Origin: JABDFW01 sp035550215
Lineage (GTDB): Bacteria > Bacteroidota > Bacteroidia > Chitinophagales > Chitinophagaceae
Assembly (NCBI GenBank): GCA_035550215.1
Contig: DASZPM010000007.1
Coordinates: 1 to 64,000 of the forward strand
Direction: 5' to 3'
DNA: 64,000 bases
Positions 24,578-34,617 of the stretch are shown here, in pieces (positions within the stretch are counted from its first letter, which is position 1; every line of letters begins with the position of its first letter). The notes beneath the pieces were generated by a model. It did no database searches. It was not told the DNA's origin and saw nothing but the letters and a program-made list of their open reading frames with translations. The position numbers were made by a program, and so were the translations under genes.

Positions 24578-26614
24578 ATGCTTAAAAAAGGGATACTTGT
24601 TTTCTTGTCAGCAACATATAGCGTATTATGTTTTACACAGGTAAATAATACGCACAATGTGATGCCTGTTCCATCTTATGTGGAAGCAACAGGGCAGAAT
24701 TTCAGGATAAACGAAAGCACCGGCGTGGCGGTAAAAGGCCGCACTGGTGCGCGTTTATTTGCTGAGGCCAGCAGGTTTGTGAGGAGGCTGGCTAATAAAA
24801 CAGGGATTTTTTTTGATAAGCAAGGCTATGTAACTGCTGCGGATAGCAACACATCTGCTGCTATTGTTATTAAAGTACAACGGCCCGGCGACTTAAGATT
24901 GGGCGAAGATGAAAGTTACAGCCTAACCACAAATGCCAGCCAGGTTGTTATAACCGCCACCACTGATATTGGTGCTATACACGGGCTGGAAACATTATTG
25001 CAATTGGTAAGCAGCGATGAAAACGGTTATTATTTTCCGGGTGTTATAATACAAGATGCACCAAGGTTTGCATGGCGTGGCCTGTTGCTGGACGTTGCTT
25101 TGCACTTTATGCCCGTTGATGTGGTGAAAAGAACGCTGGATGGTATGGCCGCAGTAAAAATGAATGTACTGCACCTGCATCTTTGTAACGACCAGGGCTT
25201 CAGGGTTGAGTCAAAAGTATTTCCACGGTTACAAAAAGTGGCATCGGATGGATTATACTACACGCAGGAACAAATTCGCGACATAGTTGCTTATGCGGGC
25301 CAGCGCGGCATACGCATAGTGCCGGAGTTTGTGGTGCCTGCGCATACTACTGCTATACTTACCGCATACCCTGAATATGCAAGTGTTAAGCGGGATTATA
25401 AGCTGCAAAGATATTTTGGCGTGTTCGACCCGGTGATGGACCCTACCAATGAAAAGTTGTATCCTTTTTTGGAGAAGCTATATACAGAGATGGCTTCGCT
25501 ATTTCCTGATGAATATATGCATATTGGCGGTGATGAAAATACCGGTAAAGATTGGGAAAATACGCCCCGCATAAAAGCTTTTATGCAGGCAAGGGGTATG
25601 ACCAGATATATGGACCTGCAAACATATTTTAATCAGCGCTTATTACCTATTATAAGAAAAACAGGAAAAATAATGATGGGTTGGGACGAAATATTTCAGC
25701 CGGGCGTGCCAAAAGATATTGTAATTCAAAGCTGGCGGGGTAATGACGCTTATTATAGCTCGGTAAAGCAAGGGTATAAAGCCATACTCTCGTACGGTTA
25801 TTATATTGATTTAATTCAACCCGCATCATATCATTACTTAAACGACCCCGCGCCGGACAGTGCACAGCTAACCACTGAACAAAAGAAGTTGATATTAGGC
25901 GGTGAGGCTACCATGTGGAGTGAAATGGTAACGCCTGTTACTGTTGACAGCAGGGTATGGCCGCGTACTGCTGCTATTGCAGAAAGGTTATGGTCACCAC
26001 AAAACATAATTGATGTGGATGATATGTACCGCCGGCTTGATATAGTTAGCCTTAACCTGGAAACGTTGGGGCTGCAACATATAGCGTACAAACAGGCAAT
26101 GATGCGGCAACTGGCTAACGGGTATAATACCAAAGCGCTGGAGGTATTGGTAAATGTAATTGAGCCATTAAAAATATACGAGCGCAACCAGGGAGATACA
26201 ATGTACACGGTATTCTCACCATTTACAAAACTGGCAGATGTTGCATCGCCTGACCAGGAAGTGCCAAGAATATTCAACAGGCAGGTAGATAGCTTTTTAG
26301 TAAGGCAAACTTCCTACCTTGAAAATAAAATAATTGAACAACTAACGCTGTGGCAGCAAAACGATGCTGATTTTAAATTAATACTAAAAAACTCGCCGGT
26401 GTTGCAGGAAGCAGCAACGCTTTCACAAAATCTTTCACTTCTTTCGGGTTCCGGTTTGCAGGCATTGCAATATATAAGGGATGGCAAAAAAGCGGGTGCT
26501 GTATGGCTTCAGCAACAGGCTGCTATTGTTACCAATGCAAGGCAACAGGGTGGAAGATGCGAGTTACAGGTAGTTGATGCTATAGAGAAATTAATAAAGC
26601 TGGCTGCTGAATAA
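24578..26614 (+). CDS. GH20 beta-N-acetylhexosaminidase
   Basis: A 678-residue exported enzyme. After a signal peptide (MLKKGILVFLSATYSVLCFT) comes a GH20b N-terminal domain (about 25-160), then the catalytic TIM barrel: 'RFAWRGLLLDVALHFMP', 'LHLHLCNDQGFRVESK', and the catalytic Asp-Glu pair D319-E320 in 'HIGGDENTGKDW'. 'GWDEIF' and 'GGEATMWSEM' follow. Substrate-assisted cleavage would release terminal GlcNAc or GalNAc from the non-reducing end of oligosaccharides in the periplasm or at the surface. I chose the ATG at 24578; the TTG-started longer frame overlaps the SusD stop. Confidence 0.93.
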   Translation: MLKKGILVFLSATYSVLCFTQVNNTHNVMPVPSYVEATGQNFRINESTGVAVKGRTGARLFAEASRFVRRLANKTGIFFDKQGYVTAADSNTSAAIVIKVQRPGDLRLGEDESYSLTTNASQVVITATTDIGAIHGLETLLQLVSSDENGYYFPGVIIQDAPRFAWRGLLLDVALHFMPVDVVKRTLDGMAAVKMNVLHLHLCNDQGFRVESKVFPRLQKVASDGLYYTQEQIRDIVAYAGQRGIRIVPEFVVPAHTTAILTAYPEYASVKRDYKLQRYFGVFDPVMDPTNEKLYPFLEKLYTEMASLFPDEYMHIGGDENTGKDWENTPRIKAFMQARGMTRYMDLQTYFNQRLLPIIRKTGKIMMGWDEIFQPGVPKDIVIQSWRGNDAYYSSVKQGYKAILSYGYYIDLIQPASYHYLNDPAPDSAQLTTEQKKLILGGEATMWSEMVTPVTVDSRVWPRTAAIAERLWSPQNIIDVDDMYRRLDIVSLNLETLGLQHIAYKQAMMRQLANGYNTKALEVLVNVIEPLKIYERNQGDTMYTVFSPFTKLADVASPDQEVPRIFNRQVDSFLVRQTSYLENKIIEQLTLWQQNDADFKLILKNSPVLQEAATLSQNLSLLSGSGLQALQYIRDGKKAGAVWLQQQAAIVTNARQQGGRCELQVVDAIEKLIKLAAE

Positions 26615-26623
26615 AACATATTG

Positions 26624-28858
26624 ATGAGAAAAACATGCTTCTTATTGGTGTTTGCATTGCTTACCCGTGTGGGGTATGCGCAAGTGCATGGCTATACCGC
26701 AAAGGACGTGGCAAAAGGTTTTTGGCAGGAATACCACGAGCCGTACCCCGTTGGCAAAAGCCCTGAAGAAAATAATGTAAGAACTATAGCGGTTGATAAA
26801 ATTGGAAATGCATGGATAGCTACTTCGGCGGGTATCTTCACCAAAAACAAAAACAGTACAAACTGGCTTGCCGTTAATTTTGCAGAAGAAGATAAAGGCC
26901 CGGCCTTCGCCATAGCTGTTGATGAACATGGCGCTGTGTGGATGGGCAACTGGAAGGGTATATTCAAGCTGCAAAATAACCGCGCAGTACAGGTTGCCGG
27001 CACGCAAGGGCCTGTATCTGTAATATGTACTGCAAAGGAAGGCGTGTACGCACTTGGCCCAAAAGGGGTTTGGCTGTTAATTGGCAGCACATTTGTACAC
27101 CAAAATTACCCAATAGCACGGTCTGTTCGCGGTGCTGCTTCTGATGGTGACGGTGGTATATGGGTTGCCAGTGATGTAGGGCTTTACCATTCCACCAAAT
27201 CTGAAACAAAATATTTTTATAAAACGGATATGCTGTTAAGCGCCGGGCTTAAAGGTGTTGCGGTTGACGACAACCGGCAACTATGGGCTGCCGGCCTTGG
27301 CGGGGTATCAATTATAAGCAATGCAAAACAACAAAGAGTTATAAGACCACAGGAAGGCTGCCCTTCTGTTTACGCAACCTGTGTGAAACTATCGCCTGGC
27401 GGCGTAATGTGGGTAGGCACAAAAGTGGGCGTGGTAAGGTTTTATAAAGATGGTAAACATTCACTGTTGTTTAGCCGCCGCTGGCTGCTGGATGATAATG
27501 TGAATGATATTGCATTTGATGCTGAAGGAAATGCATGGGTGGCTACGGAACAGGGTGTTAGCGTTATAAAACGCAGATGGATGACGCTTGCTGATAAGCA
27601 GGATTATTTCTATGAAGTGCTTATGCGCCGCCATATACGTGAACCATGGATAGCAGGACAGTGTCATTTGGCCAGCGCTGGTGATACAACACACTTTCAG
27701 CCGGAAGATGATGATAATGATGGTGAGTACACAGGTAATTATCTTTCCATGGAGTCATTTCGTTATGCTGCAACAAAAAGTGCAGATGCGAGAGATAAGG
27801 CAAAAAAGGCATATCATTTTCTGCAGCAGTTGGAAGAAGTTACCGGCGGCGATGGATATTTCGCCCGCACCATAGTGCCTGTTGAATGGGGTAACAATGT
27901 GCACGACGGTAATAAAACTTATACAGAAAGAGATAAAGCTGCGGAGCTTGTAAACGAACCGCGTTTTAAACCTGTAGAAGTACGCTGGCATAGGTCTGCA
28001 GATGGCAAATGGTTGTGGAAGGGTGATGCCAGCAGCGATGAATGGTGCGGCCACATGATGGGGTATTATATGTATTACAAGCTTGCAGCCGACGAAGATG
28101 AAAAAGCACAGGTGCGTAAACATGTTGCAAAGCTTGTTGATCATTTAATAGCCCACAACTTTACCATGATGGATGTAGACGGCACACATACCCGCTGGGG
28201 GGTATGGTCGCCAGCCATACTGAATCAAGATCCTGAATGGATGCAGGACAAGAGCGAAAACTCCTTTGAATTGCTGGCTTTTGTAAAGCTTGCGTACTAT
28301 GTTACCGGTGATGCAAAATACCAGCAGCAATACCTGCGCCTTATTAACAAGGAACATTATCTTGATAATATATCGGAATTGATAGAGCAAAACCCCGCCT
28401 GGTTCATCTACTTTGATGTTACTATGCAGGCCTATCTTTTTCCTATTCTTTTGCAGTGTGAGAGCGATCCTAAATTAAAGGCCGTTTATGAAAAGCTTGC
28501 GGACAAATGGATGGAGCATCGTAAGGGTGATATAAACCCGCTGATCAATTACCTGTATTGTTTTGCCCGTGGTAAGAAAATAGAAGGTGATGCATCAATT
28601 GATTTTTTGGCTGATACTCCGTTAGATCTTGTTGACTGGAATGTGGACCATACTAAAAGAGAGGACGTGCGTGTAGTGCACGAGCCGGTGCTTGATGAGG
28701 TGCAGGTTAATGAGTTGCCACCCGCAAGTATTCGCGGCGCTATACGGTGGGATAAAAACCCCTGGGAAGCCATTAGCGGAAACCCGCTGGTAGAGCGCGA
28801 GCCGGTATTTTGGTTATACCCATATTGGATGGGCCGTTATTTAAAAATGATTGAATAA
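26624..28858 (+). CDS. Exported propeller plus alpha/alpha-barrel protein, copy 1
   Basis: A 744-residue protein with a signal peptide (to about AQ at residue 20). Residues about 45-325 carry repeats such as 'DKIGNAWIATSAGIF', 'DEHGAVWMGNWKGIF' and 'DAEGNAWVATEQGVSV', the two-component-regulator-propeller type of blade. The C-terminal about 400 residues are helical, with 'DDDNDGEYTGNYLSMESFRY', 'GDASSDEWCGHMMGYYMYYK' and 'DGTHTRWGVWSPAILN', suggesting an alpha/alpha toroid as in many glycosidases, lyases and epimerases. I know no named family for it. It is followed 19 bases later by a paralogue. Conserved acidic residues (DDDNDG, SSDE) are candidate catalytic residues. Start ATG 26624; the TTG just before is less likely. 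Confidence 0.7.
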   Translation: MRKTCFLLVFALLTRVGYAQVHGYTAKDVAKGFWQEYHEPYPVGKSPEENNVRTIAVDKIGNAWIATSAGIFTKNKNSTNWLAVNFAEEDKGPAFAIAVDEHGAVWMGNWKGIFKLQNNRAVQVAGTQGPVSVICTAKEGVYALGPKGVWLLIGSTFVHQNYPIARSVRGAASDGDGGIWVASDVGLYHSTKSETKYFYKTDMLLSAGLKGVAVDDNRQLWAAGLGGVSIISNAKQQRVIRPQEGCPSVYATCVKLSPGGVMWVGTKVGVVRFYKDGKHSLLFSRRWLLDDNVNDIAFDAEGNAWVATEQGVSVIKRRWMTLADKQDYFYEVLMRRHIREPWIAGQCHLASAGDTTHFQPEDDDNDGEYTGNYLSMESFRYAATKSADARDKAKKAYHFLQQLEEVTGGDGYFARTIVPVEWGNNVHDGNKTYTERDKAAELVNEPRFKPVEVRWHRSADGKWLWKGDASSDEWCGHMMGYYMYYKLAADEDEKAQVRKHVAKLVDHLIAHNFTMMDVDGTHTRWGVWSPAILNQDPEWMQDKSENSFELLAFVKLAYYVTGDAKYQQQYLRLINKEHYLDNISELIEQNPAWFIYFDVTMQAYLFPILLQCESDPKLKAVYEKLADKWMEHRKGDINPLINYLYCFARGKKIEGDASIDFLADTPLDLVDWNVDHTKREDVRVVHEPVLDEVQVNELPPASIRGAIRWDKNPWEAISGNPLVEREPVFWLYPYWMGRYLKMIE

Positions 28859-28877
28859 TTATACTTAACTATTGACG

Positions 28878-31145
28878 ATGACATTATTAAGCCGTTTAAA
28901 ATTATTGTTGTTGCTATGTTGTTTTTTTACTGCTGTACAGGCGCAAACTTTAACAAATTTGAAGGGGCAGCCTGTGTTTAAAGATGTTGCTTATAAGCAA
29001 CCTTACAGCGTTAAATACCTTCCTGTGTTAAACAGCAGTGGCATACAACTTAAACAGGTGTGCAGCGACAGGAACGGCGTTATACAAGTATCTTCTTCAA
29101 AGGGACTTTTAACTATCTCAGGCGGGCGGTTTTTATACCCCGGCCAGTTGGTGCAGGATGTTAGCTACCAGCCAATGCTAAACAAAAAAATAAGCAGCAT
29201 AAGCATTTATCAAAACCAGTTTGTGTACCTGGATGATAAAGCGGTATTAAGTAATGCGTGGGCCGGCAGCCTGTATAGCCGCCATACCATGCCTTCCGCA
29301 AATATTTTTGCTGGTGGTAGCGACTTTAATTTTTTATTGTCTGATGGTTCCTCGCTTCAATACATTAATGATTCAAAAGTGCTTTGGCAGGGTAATGCCG
29401 CGGATAGATTGATTGATATATTATTTGATAAAACACGCAACGTTTTTTGGCTGCTTGGGCAGCGCAGCATTTCAGTGTTCTCGCCGGCAAATAATTCCAT
29501 AATAACAAAATACAATGGTGACAGCTTAACAAGCTTCACGCTCGCGAAAAATAACAGCCAGCTTGTTGCAGGCACACACAATGGCTATATTGTTCTTAAT
29601 GCAGAAAGCGCAAAACCCGTTGCAGATATTCAACGCAGGCTTCCGGCCACAGATATTACTGTGATTAAGGAAATTGATGGCAAGCTTTGGTTTGGTTCAA
29701 CTGATGGGGCATTTACTTTGCAGGCTGACGGAAAATATAAATACTATGCATCAGAACGCTGGCTGCCTTCTGACGATGTAACAGATATAGCAGCAGGCAG
29801 TAATGGCAGTGTGTTGATACTTACCACCGGAGGGTTGGGGGAGATACACTTTGCACCCATGACCTTGTATGACAAGGCTATGTACTATGAAAAGCAGGTG
29901 CGTGCAAGGCATATACGCCTTGGCTTTAACTCAACCATCTCGCGTATGAAGAAAGGAGATGTGAGCACCGGATCGTTGGAAGATTCAGATAACGACGGGT
30001 TATGGACATCCATGTACCTGGGGGGTGAAGTGTTCAGGTATGCAGTAACAAGGTCGCCGGAAGCATTGGAGAACTGCCGTGAATCGCTTGACGCAATGGA
30101 AAGATTGTATACAGTTAATTCTTTGAAAGGCTTTCCATCACGGTCTTATGAAAGAAGGGGTTATGCTATTGCAGATACACAAGTATGGCGGCATGCGGAT
30201 AATCCTGAGTGGGACTGGAAATCAACCACCAGCAGCGATGAAGCGATAGGACATATGTTTGTGTTTGGTGCTATAGCGGAGTTGATTGATGAACCGGCCA
30301 TAAAGAATAAAGCTATAAAGTTGATGGATGCTTTGATGCAGCACATTGTGGAGCACGACATGTATCTTATTGACTGGAATGGCAAACCGACCACCTGGGG
30401 TAAATGGAACCCTGCGTATGTAAATAACCTGCCAGTAACCGTTGGCGACAGGAAAATAAATTCATCTAACATTATCTCTATGCTGCAAACAGCTTATCAT
30501 TTTACCGGCAGGGAAATGTATAAACAAAAGGCTTTTGAATTAATGAATAAATATGGTTACCTGGAAAATTTGATGCGTCCCATGGCAGAAATTGGGCATG
30601 CGCCCGGCGATGCAAATGCATTAAGCCAAAACCTGTCTGATAACTGGAACCATTCAGATGATGAGATGTATTTTATCGGCTATTGGGGCTTATACCGCTA
30701 TGCCTTTAATGATACCCTTAGGGCAAAATTTAAAGCAGCTATTTTAGACCACTGGCAAATAGAAAGGCCTGAAAAAGAAGGCGCGTGGGACCTGTTTACT
30801 GCAGTAACCGGCGTCAAAAATTTTGATTTGAAAGAAGCAATATGGTACCTGCAAAAATACCCGATGGATTTAATTGAATGGAAGGTAAAGAACAGTACGC
30901 GCAAGGATATTACATTTATTCCACCAAATTTCAGAGGGCAAACTATAACTGAAGTGTTGCCGCCGGATGAACTGAGAATAAGCAGGCATAACGCAAACCG
31001 TTTTGACCTTGACGGAGGCGACGCAAAAGCAAGTGCTGAAAGCAGCGCCGGCGATATATGGCTGCTGCCTTACTGGTTGGGCCGCTATTTGAAAGTAATA
31101 AGCGCACCTGTTGAAAACAAAACGGCAGAACCGCTTGTAAACTGA
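28878..31145 (+). CDS. Exported propeller plus alpha/alpha-barrel protein, copy 2
   Basis: A 755-residue paralogue of the preceding gene. Signal peptide MTLLSRLKLLLLLCCFFTAV ending QAQ. The propeller half is more diverged ('EIDGKLWFGSTDGAFTLQ'), but the C-terminal half aligns throughout: 'EDSDNDGLWTSMYLGGEVF' against DDDNDGEYTGNYLSMESF, 'TTSSDEAIGHMFVFGAIAE' against ASSDEWCGHMMGYYMYYK, and 'NGKPTTWGKWNPAYVN' against DGTHTRWGVWSPAILN; both end WLLPYWLGRYLK or FWLYPYWMGRYLK. The shared DNDG, SSDE-x(2)-GH and W-G-x-W residues are the likely active site. Role in the locus unknown; an enzyme acting on the imported glycan is inferred. Start ATG 28878. Confidence 0.7.
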   Translation: MTLLSRLKLLLLLCCFFTAVQAQTLTNLKGQPVFKDVAYKQPYSVKYLPVLNSSGIQLKQVCSDRNGVIQVSSSKGLLTISGGRFLYPGQLVQDVSYQPMLNKKISSISIYQNQFVYLDDKAVLSNAWAGSLYSRHTMPSANIFAGGSDFNFLLSDGSSLQYINDSKVLWQGNAADRLIDILFDKTRNVFWLLGQRSISVFSPANNSIITKYNGDSLTSFTLAKNNSQLVAGTHNGYIVLNAESAKPVADIQRRLPATDITVIKEIDGKLWFGSTDGAFTLQADGKYKYYASERWLPSDDVTDIAAGSNGSVLILTTGGLGEIHFAPMTLYDKAMYYEKQVRARHIRLGFNSTISRMKKGDVSTGSLEDSDNDGLWTSMYLGGEVFRYAVTRSPEALENCRESLDAMERLYTVNSLKGFPSRSYERRGYAIADTQVWRHADNPEWDWKSTTSSDEAIGHMFVFGAIAELIDEPAIKNKAIKLMDALMQHIVEHDMYLIDWNGKPTTWGKWNPAYVNNLPVTVGDRKINSSNIISMLQTAYHFTGREMYKQKAFELMNKYGYLENLMRPMAEIGHAPGDANALSQNLSDNWNHSDDEMYFIGYWGLYRYAFNDTLRAKFKAAILDHWQIERPEKEGAWDLFTAVTGVKNFDLKEAIWYLQKYPMDLIEWKVKNSTRKDITFIPPNFRGQTITEVLPPDELRISRHNANRFDLDGGDAKASAESSAGDIWLLPYWLGRYLKVISAPVENKTAEPLVN

Positions 31146-31191
31146 TGCGATAGAATAAAGAAAGTTTCAATTTTATTTTTAACTACAACTA

Positions 31192-32289
31192 ATGTTACAA
31201 CAAACAAAGCGGCTGGTATCACTTGATGCATTAAGGGGGTTTACCATTGCTGCAATGATAGTTGTAAACTACCCCGGCAGTGAGGGGCATGTATACTTTC
31301 AACTGCGGCACACCGAGTGGAATGGGCTATCATTTACTGACCAGGTGGCGCCATATTTTTTATTTTTTGTAGGTGCCTCAATTGCATTTGCATACTCTAA
31401 AAGAGTAGAAGCAGGGCAACAGCGCGGGCAACTTTATGAAAAAATATTTCTTCGCGCCTTGAAGATATACGCAGTGGGCATGTTTCTGAATTTGATGCCC
31501 GACTTTAATTTTCATACCATTCGCTGGACGGGTACCTTGCAGAGAATCGCCATTGTGTTCCTCATCTCATCCATCATTTACCTTAACACAAACTGGAAAC
31601 AGCAGGCATGGATAGGTGCCATATTGTTAATAACATATTGGCTTGCACTTACCTGTATACCTACGCCAGGCGCCGGCAAAGTAATGCTTGAGCCGGGGGT
31701 AAATATTGTTGCCTGGGTTGATACTAAATTCCTTCCCGGTGTTATGTGGCGTGGTACATGGGACCCTGAAAGCATTTTAACCAACATAACATCTGTTGTG
31801 TCGTGCATAACGGGTATGCTTGCGGGGAGGCTGATGTTAAGCGATAAGTCGCCGGCAGAAAAAGTAAATTATCTTATGACGGCCGGTGTATTCTCCGCGC
31901 TTGCAGGCTTCTTTTGGGGGCTTACCTTTCCAATTAATGAAAACCTGTGGACCAGTTCTTTTGTGTTGGTAACATCAGGCTTCGCTGCTTTGTTGTTTGG
32001 CGCTTTTTATTTTTTGGTTGATATAAAAGGTAAAACATGGGGTACTAAGCCGGGCATCATCTTTGGCGCCAATGCTATAACTGTTTATTTTTTAGCTGAT
32101 GTATGGGCGCTAATATTTTATGTAGCCAAATTTAACGGCACATCACTTAACGAAAAGTTTGTGCAAGGGTTAAGCAACGCCGGATTTGATCCGCAACTGG
32201 CCAGTCTTTTATATGTTCTTATGTTCCTGGTCATTAACTTTATACCAGCCTGGCTGCTTTATCGTAAAAAAATATTTATTAAGCTTTAA
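31192..32289 (+). CDS. HGSNAT-like membrane acyltransferase (NagX type), copy 1
   Basis: A 365-residue protein with about ten helices and no signal peptide. 'RLVSLDALRGFTIAAMIVVN' and 'YFQLRHTEWNGLSFTDQVAP' are the conserved opening of the heparan-alpha-glucosaminide N-acetyltransferase/DUF5009 family; the His in 'LRHTEWNG' corresponds to the acetyl-accepting His of that family. It would pass acetyl groups across the inner membrane to amino sugars, or perform a related acylation. Relatives called NagX occur in bacterial GlcNAc catabolic clusters. It follows copy 2 of the propeller-barrel protein by 46 bases, within the same operon. Confidence 0.82.
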   Translation: MLQQTKRLVSLDALRGFTIAAMIVVNYPGSEGHVYFQLRHTEWNGLSFTDQVAPYFLFFVGASIAFAYSKRVEAGQQRGQLYEKIFLRALKIYAVGMFLNLMPDFNFHTIRWTGTLQRIAIVFLISSIIYLNTNWKQQAWIGAILLITYWLALTCIPTPGAGKVMLEPGVNIVAWVDTKFLPGVMWRGTWDPESILTNITSVVSCITGMLAGRLMLSDKSPAEKVNYLMTAGVFSALAGFFWGLTFPINENLWTSSFVLVTSGFAALLFGAFYFLVDIKGKTWGTKPGIIFGANAITVYFLADVWALIFYVAKFNGTSLNEKFVQGLSNAGFDPQLASLLYVLMFLVINFIPAWLLYRKKIFIKL

Positions 32290-32309
32290 TTAATTAAACA
32301 TAATTGGCT

Positions 32310-34523
32310 ATGTTAAAAAAGCCGGGTACTACTACAACCGTTGTTCATTGTATTGCTTATATGTTGTTAGGCTTGTTGTCGTGTCAACAAACCGGTGACG
32401 GACCGCCGTACAAACCTGATACTATAGACACTCATCCATCGTTCGCATTTCTTTCACCGGAAGAAAGTATGAAAAGGATACACCTGCCCGAAGGTTACCA
32501 TCTTGAACTGGTGGCAAGCGAGCCGGATGTTCAGGAACCTGCCGCTATTGCATGGAGCCCTGACGGTAAAATGTACGTAGCCGAAATGCGTAGTTATATG
32601 CAAGATGTTAATGGCACCGGCGAGCACCTGCCTATCTGCCGCGTTTCAATGCTGGAAGACACTGATGGCGATGGTAAGATGGACAGGCACACGGTATTTA
32701 TTGACAGCCTTGTTTTGCCACGCATGATACTTCCGCTGGATGACCGCGTTATTGTAAACGAAACTTATACTTACAACATGTATAGTTACCGTGATACAAA
32801 CGGCGACGGTGTTGCCGATGAAAAAATACAGGTATACCACAATGATACTGCAGATAATGCCAATCTCGAGCATCAAAAAAGCGGTCTTATATGGAATATT
32901 GATAACAACATTTATGTAACCTATAGCCCTGTGCGCTACAGGTATGATAAGGGTATGCTGGTTGCAGATTCGCTGAACGATTCACCTGGCGGGCAATGGG
33001 GGCTTACCAGTGACGATTACGGGCGGTTGTTTTATTCGTCAGCAGGAGGGGAGCAACCGGCTGTAAACTTTCAGCAAAACCCCGAGTATGGCCAGCTTGA
33101 TTTTGAAGACCAGCGTTTAGGTGATTTTGATTCGGTTTATCCTATCATTATTACCCCCGATGTGCAGGGAGGTGCAGATCGCCTGCGCAAAGACAGTACA
33201 TTAAATCATTTTACCGCGTCCTGTGGGCAATCTATTTACAGGGGCGATAAATTGCCTGAAACACTGCGTGGTGACCTGTTTATTTGCGAACCGGTTGGCA
33301 GGCTGATAAGAAGGGCAAAAGTGATAAATAAAGATGGCGAAACCTATGTAAAGAATGCGTACGATAAGGCTGAGTTTATTACATCATCAGACATGAATTT
33401 TAGGCCGATCAATGCATTTACCGGCCCTGACGGATGTATGTATATTGTTGACATGTATCACGGCATAATACAGGAAAGCGAATGGACGAAAGCTGACAGT
33501 TACCTGCGCCCGCAAATATTGAGAAAGAACCTTGATAAAAATATTGGCCGTGGCCGCATATACAGGGTGGTGCATGATGGCTACAAGCCCGGACCTAAAC
33601 CAAACCTGCTAAGAGCTAATAACGAGGAACTGGTAAAGACACTTACCAACCCTAACGGCTGGTGGAGAGACAATGCACAAAAGTTGCTGGTAATACATGG
33701 TGATAAATCTATAGCGCCACAGCTTGAAGCGCTTGTTAACAGCGGCAGCGCCGCCATTTATACGAGGTTGCAGGCATTGTGGACGCTGGACGGTTTGCAT
33801 GCCGTTAGCAGCAAGCTATTACAACAAATGTTTACGGATAAAGAGCCGGCTATGCGCAGTGCTGCCATTAGAATAAGTGAGCCTTTAATGCAAAAAGGAG
33901 ACTCATCTTTACTAGCGCAATTAGAGCCGCTTAAAACAGATACCAGCGCCGATGTAAGAATACAATTGGCGTTATCACTAAGGTTTAGCAAAACAGCCCG
34001 GGCAAAAGCCATGCTTGCACAGCTTGCTGCGGCAAACAGCAAGAATAAATTTTTGATGGATGCTGTAAACAAAAGCCTGCAGGAAGGTGATGAGGCTTTG
34101 AATAAATTAAAAGCTGATATTGCGTACATGCCCTGGCGCGACCGGCGTATGATAATGGATGGAGCTATTAGTTTTAAACAACTTTGCGCCAACTGCCACG
34201 GGCCCGAGGGTAAAGGACTGCCAACAAAAATAGCGCCGCCGTTAGCAGGTTCTGCAAGGGTAAATGGTGATAAAGAAGTACTGGTAAGAATATTGCTAAA
34301 TGGCTTGAAAGGGCCGATAGATGGCAAAACATATCCCGATGTAATGCCTCAGCAAAGCGCCAATGATGATGACTATATAGCTGAAGTGTTGAGTTATATC
34401 CGTAACAGCTTCAGTAACAAAGCGGGCATGATAAGGCGCAGTGATATAAGAGATGTAAGAAAAGCTGTTGGCGGCAGAAACACAGCATGGACACTTGAAG
34501 AATTAAAAAAGATAAAAAAATAG
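32310..34523 (+). CDS. Haem-c sugar-dehydrogenase-like lipoprotein
   Basis: A 737-residue lipoprotein (lipobox LLSC, Cys25). The N-terminal half is a propeller of the membrane-bound-dehydrogenase/GSDH type: 'LPEGYHLELVASEPDVQEP', 'AWSPDGKMYVAEMRSY', with EF-hand-like 'DTDGDGKMD' and 'DTNGDGVAD' calcium loops. HEAT-like repeats follow (about 450-600), then a cytochrome c domain with CANCH about residue 626 and a distal Met in 'YPDVMPQQ'. Such proteins are thought to oxidise sugars and pass electrons to the respiratory chain. It is the last + strand gene of the locus. ATG 32310 chosen over a TTG two codons earlier. Confidence 0.8.
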   Translation: MLKKPGTTTTVVHCIAYMLLGLLSCQQTGDGPPYKPDTIDTHPSFAFLSPEESMKRIHLPEGYHLELVASEPDVQEPAAIAWSPDGKMYVAEMRSYMQDVNGTGEHLPICRVSMLEDTDGDGKMDRHTVFIDSLVLPRMILPLDDRVIVNETYTYNMYSYRDTNGDGVADEKIQVYHNDTADNANLEHQKSGLIWNIDNNIYVTYSPVRYRYDKGMLVADSLNDSPGGQWGLTSDDYGRLFYSSAGGEQPAVNFQQNPEYGQLDFEDQRLGDFDSVYPIIITPDVQGGADRLRKDSTLNHFTASCGQSIYRGDKLPETLRGDLFICEPVGRLIRRAKVINKDGETYVKNAYDKAEFITSSDMNFRPINAFTGPDGCMYIVDMYHGIIQESEWTKADSYLRPQILRKNLDKNIGRGRIYRVVHDGYKPGPKPNLLRANNEELVKTLTNPNGWWRDNAQKLLVIHGDKSIAPQLEALVNSGSAAIYTRLQALWTLDGLHAVSSKLLQQMFTDKEPAMRSAAIRISEPLMQKGDSSLLAQLEPLKTDTSADVRIQLALSLRFSKTARAKAMLAQLAAANSKNKFLMDAVNKSLQEGDEALNKLKADIAYMPWRDRRMIMDGAISFKQLCANCHGPEGKGLPTKIAPPLAGSARVNGDKEVLVRILLNGLKGPIDGKTYPDVMPQQSANDDDYIAEVLSYIRNSFSNKAGMIRRSDIRDVRKAVGGRNTAWTLEELKKIKK

Positions 34524-34617
34524 ACGAGATTTGAGGTGGGGATTGTGTCTCCCCATGCCGTTCTATATGTCAACCCGCATTACTGTACAGGTAAAGTGAT
34601 TGTTCTTTACACATACG

